Assembly (NCBI GenBank): GCA_022573815.1
Contig: JACZTG010000008.1
Coordinates: 30,606-94,605 of the forward strand
From: Candidatus Neomarinimicrobiota bacterium
GTDB lineage: Bacteria > Fidelibacterota > SORT01
Reading direction: 5' to 3'
Length of the DNA stretch: 64,000 bases
Part shown: in pieces, positions 37,421-46,618 of the stretch
Numbering within the stretch: the stretch's first letter is position 1
Layout: each line of letters starts with the position of its first letter
Position numbers and translations under genes: made by a program
Notes under the pieces: generated by a model
Told to the model about the DNA's origin: nothing
What the model saw: only the letters and a program-made list of their open reading frames with translations
Databases searched by the model: none

Positions 37421-39019
37421 ATGAAGAAACGTATTCAAATATCAGCGATAATCGTTATCAGTTTCCTTATCGGATTCGGCGGGAACCATGTTCTCCATTC
37501 TGCCTCGGATTTATACCTGAAATTAGAAGTTTTCGAGAATATAATTCAAATTATGAACCGCTATTATGTTGAAACTGTCGATTGGGACAAAGTTATGAAC
37601 GGCGCTTATAAAGGGATGATGGCGCAGCTAGACCCCCATTCGGTTTATATAAATAAGGATAAGTTCAAAAAAAGCGAAGAGAGTTTTGCAGGAAAGTTTC
37701 AGGGAATCGGGATAGAATTTGATCTGCTCGACGATTACATAACCGTAATCGCGCCTATAGCGGGCTCCCCTTCTGAAAAGTTGGGAATTTTACCCGGTGA
37801 TAAAATTGTAACCATCGACGGAGAGTCTGCAAAGGGAATAACATACGAAGATGTCTTTGAGAGGCTAAGAGGACCGAAAGGCTCAAAAGTGAATGTCACC
37901 ATCCGAAGAACCGGCTTGGATGAAGATTTTGACCTTACCATTACGAGAGACGAAATACCTATTTATTCGGTTCTTTCTTCATTTATGATTAATGAAGAGA
38001 CAGGATATATACTTTTAAGTAGATTCTCGCGTACCACAAGCGATGAAGTTGAAAAAGCGCTGATTAATTTAGAATCCCAGGGAATGAAAAGTCTTGTGTT
38101 GGATTTGCGCTCCAACGCCGGCGGTTATCTTGATGAGGCTGTAGATGTTCTTGATAAATTTATCGGAGGCGGAGAAATTCTTGTCTATACCAAAGGCAGA
38201 GTTTCAAGCGCAAATGAGGAATACTATTCCACTTCGAAAGCCACCCACGATAGGTTCCCACTCGTCGTCTTAGTGAACAGAGGTTCGGCAAGCGCTTCGG
38301 AAATCGTTGCAGGCGCTATTCAAGACCTTGACAGAGGCTTGGTTGTAGGAGAAACCACATTCGGAAAAGGGCTTGTACAAAGACAATGGAAAATGAAGGA
38401 CGATTCCGCAATCAGGGTAACCATCGCCAGATACTATACTCCCAGCGGAAGATTAATTCAAAGGTCTTACGAAAATGGTATAGAACAGTATTACGATGAT
38501 ATTCGGAACGATGCTCAAAATTCGGTTGATCCCGAACTCGATGATAGGCCTGTATTCAGTACAAGATCGGGCAGACCTGTTCGTGGAGGTGGAGGCATCA
38601 CTCCTGATATTTCAGTTCGTCCTGATGCACATTTATCTAAAAACAGTATCAAACTATTAAGTCATCCAAATAGATTCGGCTTTTCATTTGCCGCTGATTA
38701 CGCCTCCCGGAATAAGAAATTGGGTTCGGATGAGGATACTTTTTATAATTCATTCGAAATCACCGATAAAATATTTACGGATTTTAAATCGTTCATAGAA
38801 AAATCAGATTTTGAAATGGACGGTGAGTCTTTTGAATCTGACAAAGAGTATCTGAAAAATTTGATAAAATCCGAGATTGCAGGGGCATTATTCGGCAGAA
38901 ACGGAAGATATAAAATCAGGCTTCAGAAAGACAATCAGCTGCTCAGGGCATTAGAGCTACTGCCCGACGCGAAAAAGCTTTCAGAAGCTCCGGCTGTTCT
39001 TCAGGAAAAATCCAATTAA
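37421..39019 (+). CDS. Carboxyl-terminal processing protease (S41)
   Basis: A 532-residue CtpA-type protease with a signal anchor (about 8-24), an N-terminal helical region with AQLDPHSVYIN, a PDZ domain (about 95-180) and an S41 core. The catalytic Ser lies in NRGSASASEIVAGAI (about 286-300) and the Lys is K316 in TFGKGLVQ. It trims C-termini of envelope proteins. The last 100 residues (after about 430) are an extra helical extension. GAAGGAG lies upstream of the ATG. Confidence 0.95.
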   Translation: MKKRIQISAIIVISFLIGFGGNHVLHSASDLYLKLEVFENIIQIMNRYYVETVDWDKVMNGAYKGMMAQLDPHSVYINKDKFKKSEESFAGKFQGIGIEFDLLDDYITVIAPIAGSPSEKLGILPGDKIVTIDGESAKGITYEDVFERLRGPKGSKVNVTIRRTGLDEDFDLTITRDEIPIYSVLSSFMINEETGYILLSRFSRTTSDEVEKALINLESQGMKSLVLDLRSNAGGYLDEAVDVLDKFIGGGEILVYTKGRVSSANEEYYSTSKATHDRFPLVVLVNRGSASASEIVAGAIQDLDRGLVVGETTFGKGLVQRQWKMKDDSAIRVTIARYYTPSGRLIQRSYENGIEQYYDDIRNDAQNSVDPELDDRPVFSTRSGRPVRGGGGITPDISVRPDAHLSKNSIKLLSHPNRFGFSFAADYASRNKKLGSDEDTFYNSFEITDKIFTDFKSFIEKSDFEMDGESFESDKEYLKNLIKSEIAGALFGRNGRYKIRLQKDNQLLRALELLPDAKKLSEAPAVLQEKSN

Positions 39020-39077
39020 ACTGATATAAACATTGACAATTGTGAATTTTTTAATTATTCTTCCTGCGTTATGTCCG

Positions 39078-39098
39078 AAAGCCTTAAATAGTGGCTTT
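39078..39098 (+). terminator. Weak stem-loop after the S41 protease
   Basis: AAAGCC (39078-39083) pairs with GGCTTT (39093-39098) around a 9-base loop, followed by TATAAA rather than a clean T-run. It lies between the protease and the ExbB gene, so it may separate the two transcripts. Confidence 0.4.
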
Positions 39099-39160
39099 TA
39101 TAAAGAGTTTTAGACAGATTTATTATTATTATTACTAAATAATTCGGAGGAAGATAATTT

Positions 39161-39838
39161 ATGGTTGATAAATTCTTTCAGGGAGGCCCCTTTATGTGGC
39201 CTATTCTCATATTATTCATTGTCGGGTTGGCGCTTTGTGTAGAGCGGCTTGTAACACTATCACGAGCATCAATTAATACTCGTCAATTTATGATAGACAT
39301 TAAAACCGCGTTAAGTCAGAAAGGCTTTGAAGCAGCAATGGAACTTTCCTCAGAGACCAAAGGTCCTGTTGCTTCCCTTCTTTACGCAGGGCTTTTGAAA
39401 GCTAAAAGAGGTGTGCAAGCTGTAGAAAAGGCTATCGAAAGTGCCGGCACAATAGAAATGGCGTTTCTTGAGAAAAATCTGATCTGGCTCGGAACTATCT
39501 CAACTATCGCTCCGCTTCTCGGTTTCACCGGAACAGTTTCCGGTATGGTAGGCGCTTTCGATGATATTGCAGCTGCCGATGATATATCCCCTTCTATTGT
39601 TGCAGGCGGAATTTCTGAAGCTCTACTGACAACACTATTCGGTCTTATCGTCGCAATGATTATTCAAATACTCCATAATTATTTCGTCTCCCAGATTGAT
39701 GCTTTGATACTTGATATGGAAGAAAGTTCCGTGGAATTAGTTGATTCGCTAATCGACTTAAGTGAAGGAAATCTTAAAGTTCAGCCGCCGGCAGCACCAG
39801 GTGGAAGCGACTCAGGTTCAGGCTTAGCGAGTGATTAA
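39161..39838 (+). CDS. exbB: MotA/TolQ/ExbB proton channel protein (ExbB-like)
   Basis: A 225-residue ExbB/TolQ-family protein with three membrane helices (about 12-30, 108-130 and 148-172). The conserved channel stretch is TIAPLLGFTGTVSGMVGAF, and the Thr-containing VAGGISEALLTTLFGLIVAM follows. GGAGGAAG lies just before the start. It begins a four-gene set with two ExbD genes and tonB, so it energises outer-membrane transport with the proton gradient. The last 30 residues are a Gly/Ser/Pro-rich tail. Confidence 0.95.
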   Translation: MVDKFFQGGPFMWPILILFIVGLALCVERLVTLSRASINTRQFMIDIKTALSQKGFEAAMELSSETKGPVASLLYAGLLKAKRGVQAVEKAIESAGTIEMAFLEKNLIWLGTISTIAPLLGFTGTVSGMVGAFDDIAAADDISPSIVAGGISEALLTTLFGLIVAMIIQILHNYFVSQIDALILDMEESSVELVDSLIDLSEGNLKVQPPAAPGGSDSGSGLASD

Positions 39839-39841
39839 TCG

Positions 39842-40243
39842 ATGCTGTTAGATAAAAGAAAAAGAAAACCAGCCGAAATCCCTACCAGTTCATTGGCGGA
39901 TATCGCATTTCTTCTATTAGTATTCTTTTTGGTGACGACTACGATAGATATGGACAAGGGACTCACGCTCGTCCTTCCCGCTCCGGGTGAAGAAAAGGAA
40001 ATCCCGAAGGAAAATATTTCTAACTTGCTGATAAACGCGGCAGGTATGGTAATGATGGATGAGGTGCCTCTTGCAATATCTGAGATAAAGAAAATTGCAA
40101 AACGGAAAATTGCAGAAAATCCAAATTTAATTTTTTCTGTTAAAACTGATAGAGCTACTGATTACCAGAAATTCGTATCGGTCATAGATCAGCTTAAGAT
40201 GGCTAACGCCTTAAGAATATCAATAGCTGAACCGGAGTTTTAG
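39842..40243 (+). CDS. exbD: Biopolymer transport protein ExbD, first copy
   Basis: A 133-residue ExbD/TolR with a single N-terminal membrane helix and a periplasmic domain. The helix motif is SSLADIAFLLLVFFLVTTTI, with the proton-carrying Asp in LADIAF. It begins three bases after exbB. A second, divergent ExbD follows immediately. Paired ExbD genes are common in FCB bacteria and may form a mixed dimer inside the ExbB pentamer. Confidence 0.95.
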   Translation: MLLDKRKRKPAEIPTSSLADIAFLLLVFFLVTTTIDMDKGLTLVLPAPGEEKEIPKENISNLLINAAGMVMMDEVPLAISEIKKIAKRKIAENPNLIFSVKTDRATDYQKFVSVIDQLKMANALRISIAEPEF

Positions 40244-40247
40244 AGTA

Positions 40248-40658
40248 ATGAAATTTGAAAAAAAACATGGAGTACAGGAGGGAATACCTACGGCGTCAAT
40301 GCCTGATATCGTATTTATGCTTCTGATTTTCTTTATGGTAACAACAGTCCTTAAAAAATTTGACGGTCTTCCGCTGACACTTCCCCGCGCTCGTAAAATT
40401 GAGAAGTTGGGTACAAAAAGACACGTGACTTATATCTGGGTGGACCGAGCCGGTAAAATTAGTGTCGATGATAAAATAGTCAGCACAAGAGGCGTTAGAA
40501 GTGTTGTCTATGAACGGTTTGTAGAAGATCCCCAACTGATTGTCTCTATGAAAATCGATCAAAAAACCAATTTCGGAATCGTAAGCGATATTCATCAGGA
40601 ACTGCGCGAAGCAGGTACGCTGAGAATTAATTATTCTACCAAAACAGAATCCGGCTAA
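40248..40658 (+). CDS. Biopolymer transport protein ExbD, second copy
   Basis: A 136-residue ExbD paralog with helix motif TASMPDIVFMLLIFFMVTTV, again keeping the membrane Asp. It differs clearly from the first copy over the periplasmic part, for example RHVTYIWVDRAGKISVDDKI. It starts four bases after the first exbD, and its stop shares one base with the tonB start (TAATG). Two distinct ExbD chains suggest specialised roles in the energising complex. Confidence 0.94.
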   Translation: MKFEKKHGVQEGIPTASMPDIVFMLLIFFMVTTVLKKFDGLPLTLPRARKIEKLGTKRHVTYIWVDRAGKISVDDKIVSTRGVRSVVYERFVEDPQLIVSMKIDQKTNFGIVSDIHQELREAGTLRINYSTKTESG

Positions 40659-41296
40659 TGGACTATAAAAAACCGGAAGTTAGCCTGAAGACCCCTTATC
40701 GCCGATTGGTAGAGATAGGATTTATGGTTACTCTCTTCATGCTGATAACTCTTGGTATTGCCTTTCCAAAGTTTAGGGAGAAAAGAGTCTCACTCACACC
40801 GCCGAAAATAGAGATTAACATCGATAAGATTGAGGTAACACAGCAATTTGAAGCTCCGCCCCCGCCAGCAAGACCATCTATACCGGTAGAATCGGAAAGC
40901 GATGATCTCCTTGACGATGTTACCATTGATCCTACTACGATTGATATGTTCTCCGAAATCGAACCTCCACCTCCACCTCTTTCGAATATAGAGTTTATTG
41001 CTTATGATGAAGACCCTGTGCCTATTGGCGGTTACGCTGCTATTAAGAAAAAGGCTAAATATCCCGACATAGCCCGTGAAGCCGGTATTGAAGGAATGGT
41101 TATTGTTCGAGCATTTATCGATGCAAAAGGTATTGTTCGGGAAACAAAAATTCAACTTGGTATTCCCAATACAGGTTTAAACGAAGCGGCAATGGACGCA
41201 GTGAGAAAAACACGGTTTAAGCCAGCCAAACAGAGAGACAAGCCTGTAGGAGTTTGGATTTCGATTCCGATTACATTCAAACTCACTGCGGACTAA
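40658..41296 (+). CDS. tonB: TonB energy transducer
   Basis: A 212-residue TonB with an N-terminal membrane helix (about 18-37), a proline-rich spacer that includes EAPPPPARPSIPVE and EIEPPPPPLSN, and a C-terminal domain. The domain carries KYPDIAREAGIEGMVIVRAF and TGLNEAAMDAVRKTRFKPAK, the YP and G-V features of the family. It spans the periplasm to drive TonB-dependent receptors, none of which are in the window. It is coupled to the second exbD by a one-base overlap. Confidence 0.95.
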   Translation: MDYKKPEVSLKTPYRRLVEIGFMVTLFMLITLGIAFPKFREKRVSLTPPKIEINIDKIEVTQQFEAPPPPARPSIPVESESDDLLDDVTIDPTTIDMFSEIEPPPPPLSNIEFIAYDEDPVPIGGYAAIKKKAKYPDIAREAGIEGMVIVRAFIDAKGIVRETKIQLGIPNTGLNEAAMDAVRKTRFKPAKQRDKPVGVWISIPITFKLTAD

Positions 41297-41388
41297 TTTT
41301 AATATCTTATATTATTAAGTTATTGTAATAGATTTATTTCAGTTCTTATATTTATGTCGATTTATAATTATATTAGATAGGGGCATTT

Positions 41389-42309
41389 GTGAGTTTACTC
41401 ATAGTCGGTTCAATTGCTTTCGACTCTATCGAAACCATCAAAGGTAAACGAGAAAAGATTATCGGTGGCTCTGCTAATTACGCATCTTTGGCGGCTTCGC
41501 TATTTACATATTCTAAGATTATCGGTGTAGTTGGAGAGGATTATCCAAAAGATATTATAGAAATTATGAATCAAAAAGGTATTGATACCACCGGTTTAAT
41601 CGTGGAGGCGGGCGATACATTCAGCTGGGGTGGAGTGTATTCTGATGATTTCTCCCAGCGGACCACTCTATTTACGAACCTCAACGTCTTTGAAACATTT
41701 AATCCGGTACTAAACGATTCACATAAAAAATCCAATTACGTACTCCTCGGAAATATTCATCCATCGCTTCAATCAAGTGTCCTTGATCAATTGGAGTCAG
41801 CTTCTTTTGTTGCTTGCGATACGATGAATCTATGGATTAACACTACTTTAGATGAATTAAAAAATCTAATATCGAAAGTTGATATTATTCTTATCAATGA
41901 GGAAGAAGCAGTTCTGCTTGCCGGGAATAATAATTTATCCGGGGCGGCTCAAACAATACTCGGAATGGGACCGAGCTTTTTAATTATAAAGAAAGGTTCC
42001 GATGGAGCAGTACTTTATGGCAAAGACCTTAAATTTTCTATCCCTGCTTTTCCGGTGGAAGAAGTATTCGACCCTACCGGCGCCGGAGATTCATTTGCCG
42101 GCGGACTTATGGCGTATTTAGCCATGGCCGGATCTAATGATAAAGAAACTTTTAAACGTGCTATGGCCGCCGGAACGATTCTCGCTTCATTCTGTGTGGA
42201 AGAATTTGGAGTTGAGCGGTTATTAAAAGTTACTCCCGAAGAGGTAAATGACCGTTTTTCTATTTTATCTGAATTAGCAAATATGGACGCAACTCCTCTT
42301 TTAAAGTGA
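41389..42309 (+). CDS. PfkB-family carbohydrate or nucleoside kinase
   Basis: A 306-residue ribokinase-family kinase. The N-terminal SLLIVGSIAFDSIET and GGSANYASLAASLF form the substrate side, and VFDPTGAGDSFAGGLMAYLA is the C-terminal signature with the catalytic Asp. It starts with GTG after an AGGGG ribosome site. It lies 73 bases ahead of mtnA, so a role in nucleoside or methylthioribose handling is plausible, for example as an adenosine-type kinase. The substrate cannot be told from sequence alone. Confidence 0.85.
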   Translation: MSLLIVGSIAFDSIETIKGKREKIIGGSANYASLAASLFTYSKIIGVVGEDYPKDIIEIMNQKGIDTTGLIVEAGDTFSWGGVYSDDFSQRTTLFTNLNVFETFNPVLNDSHKKSNYVLLGNIHPSLQSSVLDQLESASFVACDTMNLWINTTLDELKNLISKVDIILINEEEAVLLAGNNNLSGAAQTILGMGPSFLIIKKGSDGAVLYGKDLKFSIPAFPVEEVFDPTGAGDSFAGGLMAYLAMAGSNDKETFKRAMAAGTILASFCVEEFGVERLLKVTPEEVNDRFSILSELANMDATPLLK

Positions 42310-42382
42310 ACGTATCTACGTTAGAAATAACGGTGCCTACAAAACAAATCATCATTCAGCTTATGAGAAATGGATTGAAGAA

Positions 42383-43432
42383 ATGAGCCGTCCACCCACT
42401 ATTATTTGGAAAGACGATAAGGTTCATATGATTGACCAGACCTTACTTCCGGGTGAACTGAAGGTACTTGAAATAGACGATTATAAAGTCCTTGCTGAAG
42501 GGATTAAATCCCTAAGGATCAGAGGAGCACCGGCTATAGGTATTGCCGCCGCATATGGAATTGTATTAGGCGCAAAGCAGTATGAGAACAGTGACATAGA
42601 TGGATTCACGGTACATCTTGAAAATGTAGCTGAATACCTTATAGCAACCCGACCTACAGCCGTAAACCTAAAGTGGGCGGCGGAACGAATGATGAATAAA
42701 TTAAAATCAATTTCTTCTACCGACTTAAATGACATCAGATCAACACTTCTTGCCGAAGCGAATAAGCTTCTTGAGGAAGATATAATATCATGCAAAAGGA
42801 TTGGCGATTACGGGGCAGAGATTTTACCGGATACTGCAACAGGGTTGACCCACTGTAATGCCGGAGGACTTGCGACAGGTGGCTACGGAACAGCTCTTGG
42901 CATTATATATTCAGCTCTGAGCGCAGATAAAAATATTAAAATGTATGTTGATGAAACAAGACCGCTTCTTCAAGGCGCTCGATTGACAACGTGGGAGCTG
43001 CAGCAGGCAGGTGTTGACACAACCCTGATTACTGATAATATGGCAGGACATGTGATGTCACAAGGGAAAATTGATTTTGTTATAGTAGGTGCCGATAGAA
43101 TTGCAAATAACGGCGATGTGGCAAATAAAATCGGAACATATTCCGTAGCAGTCCTTGCTAATCATCATAACATCCCGTTTTACGTCGCTGCACCGATTTC
43201 TACCATCGATTTTGATGCTGTTAGCGGAGAGGATATTCCAATTGAAGAGAGAGACCCTCTTGAGGTTACACACGGTTTTGGCGTTTCAACTGCGCCGGCT
43301 GGCACAGCCGTTTACTCACCGGCTTTTGACATCACGCCTAATAAACTTGTATCAGCTATCATAACCGATAAAGGTGTGTTTTATTCTCCTTATGATAATC
43401 TTAAAGATAAAATCCTTGATTCAATTAAATAA
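42383..43432 (+). CDS. mtnA: S-methyl-5-thioribose-1-phosphate isomerase
   Basis: A 349-residue MtnA, which isomerises methylthioribose-1-phosphate to methylthioribulose-1-phosphate in methionine salvage. It shows IRGAPAIGIAAAYGI, ATRPTAVNLKWAAERM, the catalytic Cys in LTHCNAGGLATGGYGTALG, and the catalytic Asp in VGADRIANNGDVANKIGTY. Length and motifs are standard, and it is distinct from eIF2B-like relatives. Other salvage genes (mtnP, mtnB, mtnD) are not here. The upstream PfkB kinase could be part of the same route. Confidence 0.95.
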   Translation: MSRPPTIIWKDDKVHMIDQTLLPGELKVLEIDDYKVLAEGIKSLRIRGAPAIGIAAAYGIVLGAKQYENSDIDGFTVHLENVAEYLIATRPTAVNLKWAAERMMNKLKSISSTDLNDIRSTLLAEANKLLEEDIISCKRIGDYGAEILPDTATGLTHCNAGGLATGGYGTALGIIYSALSADKNIKMYVDETRPLLQGARLTTWELQQAGVDTTLITDNMAGHVMSQGKIDFVIVGADRIANNGDVANKIGTYSVAVLANHHNIPFYVAAPISTIDFDAVSGEDIPIEERDPLEVTHGFGVSTAPAGTAVYSPAFDITPNKLVSAIITDKGVFYSPYDNLKDKILDSIK

Positions 43433-43477
43433 TAAAGTTAAAATTTAACATTATTAATTAAACACCGGGAAAATATT

Positions 43478-44536
43478 ATGAAAAATCTTTCTCTACCGAT
43501 ATTCTTAATTGGCATCTTCTCCATCGCCGCCCTTTCGATAGCGTGTGATAGTACAGAAATGACGTCAGCAAAAGTCTATCTACAACAAAATAACTTGGAA
43601 AAGGCTGAGGAGCAGGTACTTCTATCCATAAGCGCTGAACCATCAAACCCACTCCCCTCTTACTGGCTTGGATATAATATCTATGCAAAGCAAAAAAGAT
43701 GGGAAGAGATGAATGCTATGTTTGATAAATCTCTCTCAATATCACCTAAATTTGAATCTGAGATTAATTTTGAGAGAGAATCTCAATGGGTCAAAAAGTT
43801 CAATGAGGGAGCAACAACGTTCAATAACGTTTTAAACGGCACCGCAACTGATGTTGATGCAGTAGTTGCTAAAGCAATAATGGCTTTTGAAACGGCTATC
43901 CTCATATTACCCACCAAAAGCCAAGCTTATTCAAGCCTTGCTTCCATTTATCTTCGCGACAAAAACACTGAGATGGCAAAAGAATATCTTATAAAAACTC
44001 TTGAGTATGAGATGGATAATGTGAATGCCCTTGTGAATTTAGGTCTTTTATATTCCAACAGTGAAGATTTCGATATTGCTAATGACCACTTCAACAAAGC
44101 CCTCGAATTGGAACCGGGAAATTTGATTGCCCTTCAACAATTGGCGCAAAACTTTGATATAGCGGGAAAATCCGCCGATGCGGAAGAAATGTATCAAAAA
44201 GCTATGGCAGCAGATCCTGATAATTCAAATCTGATGTATAACTTAGGAGTTATATATCTTAAGGCGGACAATTTCGAGAAGGCAGAAGAAATGTTTATTA
44301 GTAGCCTTGCATTAACTCCCGATGATTGTGACGCAGTTGCAAACATCGCTGTCGTTTATTCAAATATGAACGACAGGCTCGAAGATGCCGAAAACTACTT
44401 ATTGAAAAGTATCGACTGCGCGCCCACCGAAAATATCTATTGGCGGAAGTTGGTCGGAATATATATGAAAATGGGGAAACCGAAAGATGCGCAGAAGGCG
44501 TTGGATAAAGCTAAAGAATTAGGTTACAAACCATAG
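43478..44536 (+). CDS. TPR-repeat lipoprotein
   Basis: A 352-residue lipoprotein with lipobox LSIAC (Cys at about 23) followed by about seven TPR units. These include NNLEKAEEQVLLSISAEPSN, SEDFDIANDHFNKALELEPG, SADAEEMYQKAMAADPDNSN and ADNFEKAEEMFISSLALTPD. It faces the periplasm and probably scaffolds other envelope proteins. It follows mtnA by 45 bases and ends at a strong terminator. No enzymatic domain is present. Confidence 0.85.
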   Translation: MKNLSLPIFLIGIFSIAALSIACDSTEMTSAKVYLQQNNLEKAEEQVLLSISAEPSNPLPSYWLGYNIYAKQKRWEEMNAMFDKSLSISPKFESEINFERESQWVKKFNEGATTFNNVLNGTATDVDAVVAKAIMAFETAILILPTKSQAYSSLASIYLRDKNTEMAKEYLIKTLEYEMDNVNALVNLGLLYSNSEDFDIANDHFNKALELEPGNLIALQQLAQNFDIAGKSADAEEMYQKAMAADPDNSNLMYNLGVIYLKADNFEKAEEMFISSLALTPDDCDAVANIAVVYSNMNDRLEDAENYLLKSIDCAPTENIYWRKLVGIYMKMGKPKDAQKALDKAKELGYKP

Positions 44537-44564
44537 ATTAAATCGGATTCAGAAATTATTCGTT

Positions 44565-44595
44565 AAAAACCCCTGCTACACAGTCAGGGGTTTTT
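44565..44595. terminator. Strong bidirectional terminator between converging genes
   Basis: AAAAACCCCTG (44565-44575) pairs with CAGGGGTTTTT (44585-44595) around a 9-base loop. It has an A-tract on one side and a T-tract on the other, so it can stop the plus-strand TPR gene and the minus-strand DUF58 gene. Confidence 0.9.
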
Positions 44596-44610
44596 TATTT
44601 CACAGTTTTA

Positions 44611-45507
44611 CTAACCACCCACCCTTTTACGCTTTATTAAAAAATTCTCTAATGCTTTTGCAAGATTTGTAGATGTAGTCAGCTGGTAATAATCAATATT
44701 ATTTTTTCTACAGCCTTTTTTATAGGTATCAAGAAAGCTCTTCATTTTAATCTTATAGTCTTTTCTGATGTGCAATGGATCCACATCAATTCGCTCACCC
44801 GATTCCATATCAGTAAATGAGGCTTCATCGGGAAAATCAAAACTTAATTCTAACGGGTCGAGAATATGGAAAACAACTATCTCGTGTTCTTTATGACGAA
44901 AATGTTTTAGCCCTTTAATTACCTTCTCGGGGTCTTCAAGCAGATCAGACAGAATGATTATTAATCCACGGCGGTGTATCCGTTCCGCTAAATCATGAAA
45001 ATTCGACGATAGGTCGGTATTTCCTCCGGGCGTAATATCTTCCATACGCTCAAGGAGGATCTTCAAATAGGTGGAGCGGGAACTTGGAGGTAAATATGTA
45101 CGGATTTCGTCGTCCATCACACATAACCCCACTGCGTCTCTCTGCTTCAACATCAGATAGATTAGGGAGCCGGCGATATAAGAAGCATATTCCAATTTGG
45201 TTACCCCCCCTGACGAATAATTCATTGAAGAACTGGAATCGAGTAAGATATATGCCTTAAGATTCGTTTCTTCCTCAAATTGTTTTACATAATATTTATC
45301 GGTTTTCCCAAAATGTTTCCAGTCGATATGTCTCGGTTCATCTCCGGGCATATATTGACGATGTTCCGAAAATTCTACGCTAAATCCATGATACGGACTC
45401 CTGTGCAGTCCTGTGATAAAACCCTCAACAACAAGACGGGCGCGAATGTGGCTGTTTTTCACTGTGGATAGCGCGACAGGGTCTAAATATTTTAGGCGAT
45501 TAGCCAT
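44611..45507 (-). CDS. DUF58-domain protein with VWA-like fold
   Basis: A 298-residue cytoplasmic DUF58 protein. The signature GDEPRHIDWKHFGKTDKYYV is followed by AYILLDSSSSM, a DxSxS metal-site motif of the VWA fold. It lies eight bases after a MoxR ATPase gene. MoxR-DUF58 pairs usually act with further VWA and TPR genes in chaperone-like assembly of envelope or enzyme complexes; here the pair stands without those partners. The exact client is unknown. Confidence 0.92.
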   Translation of the reverse strand: MANRLKYLDPVALSTVKNSHIRARLVVEGFITGLHRSPYHGFSVEFSEHRQYMPGDEPRHIDWKHFGKTDKYYVKQFEEETNLKAYILLDSSSSMNYSSGGVTKLEYASYIAGSLIYLMLKQRDAVGLCVMDDEIRTYLPPSSRSTYLKILLERMEDITPGGNTDLSSNFHDLAERIHRRGLIIILSDLLEDPEKVIKGLKHFRHKEHEIVVFHILDPLELSFDFPDEASFTDMESGERIDVDPLHIRKDYKIKMKSFLDTYKKGCRKNNIDYYQLTTSTNLAKALENFLIKRKRVGG

Positions 45508-45515
45508 CCCGGAAT

Positions 45516-46523
45516 CTATTCCTTCTCAGAGGATTCCGTTATGAGATTTTCAATCAATGAATCGGCAGTCACTCCTGAGGATTCAGATGCGAAACTCATT
45601 ACCATCCGATGCCTCAACACGGGCTTTGAAATTGCAATAACATCTTCAATTGACGGCGTGGTTCTTCCATCAAGAAGCGCCCGGGCTTTTGCGCCGAGAA
45701 TTAAATACTGGGATGCCCTGGGACCTGCTCCCCATTCCACCATTTCATTTACTATCGGAAGCGCTCCATTAAGTCCCGGTCTTGTTTGGGATGTCAGGCG
45801 GACGGCGAATTTAATTACATTTTCGGCAACAGGTACCCTCCTCACAAGATTTTGATACTCAATGATCTCTTTCTTTGAAATAATAATTTTGGGAGGTGAC
45901 TCTTGTGTTCCGGTAGTCATTTTGACAATATTTATCTCTTCGGATTCGGAAGGATAATCTATATTTAAGTTGAACATAAATCGGTCGAGCTGAGCTTCCG
46001 GCAAGGGATAGGTTCCTTCCTGCTCAATCGGATTTTGGGTAGCAAGCACAAAAAACGGTTCATCCAGCACATGCGAGTGGCCTGCCGCTGTTACCTGGTG
46101 CTCCTGCATCGCTTCCAACAGCGCAGCTTGAGTCTTAGGCGGAGTACGGTTTATCTCATCAGCAAGCAACATATTGGCGAATATCGGACCCTTAACGAAA
46201 CGAAATTCTCGCTTTCCGGTATTAATTTCCTCTTCCAATATTTCCGTCCCCGTGATATCCGAAGGCATTAAATCAGGAGTGAATTGAATTCTGCTGAAAC
46301 TGAGGTCTATCACCTGAGATAACGTTTTTATCAGGAGAGTTTTTGCCAAACCCGGTACGCCAACAAGCAGACAATGGCCGTTGGAATACAGGGAAAGTAA
46401 AAGACCGGTGATTATCTCTTTTTGACCGACAATTACTTTGCCTATTTCTTCAAGAATATTTTGGTGGGACTCCTGCATGTTATTTGCTAATTCTACATCT
46501 GAAATCTTACTTTTTCTTGCCAT
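45516..46523 (-). CDS. MoxR-family AAA+ ATPase
   Basis: A 335-residue MoxR AAA+ ATPase with Walker A GVPGLAKTLLIKTL, Walker B MLLADEINRTPPKTQAALLE, and sensor 1 FFVLATQNPIEQEGTYPLPE followed by AQLDRF. The C-terminal lid includes GAGPRASQYLILGAKARALL. It powers remodelling by VWA-domain partners, here the DUF58 protein encoded next. Two-gene minus-strand operon, starting about 95 bases after the end of the upstream phosphoesterase gene. Confidence 0.95.
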   Translation of the reverse strand: MARKSKISDVELANNMQESHQNILEEIGKVIVGQKEIITGLLLSLYSNGHCLLVGVPGLAKTLLIKTLSQVIDLSFSRIQFTPDLMPSDITGTEILEEEINTGKREFRFVKGPIFANMLLADEINRTPPKTQAALLEAMQEHQVTAAGHSHVLDEPFFVLATQNPIEQEGTYPLPEAQLDRFMFNLNIDYPSESEEINIVKMTTGTQESPPKIIISKKEIIEYQNLVRRVPVAENVIKFAVRLTSQTRPGLNGALPIVNEMVEWGAGPRASQYLILGAKARALLDGRTTPSIEDVIAISKPVLRHRMVMSFASESSGVTADSLIENLITESSEKE

Positions 46524-46618
46524 CGACTGTCCATAATTTTTTGGTATAATCTCTCATTTGGAAAGGAAAATTAACGGCATTTCTATGCAATGTCAACTGC
46601 AATGCGGAATTAACCGTC

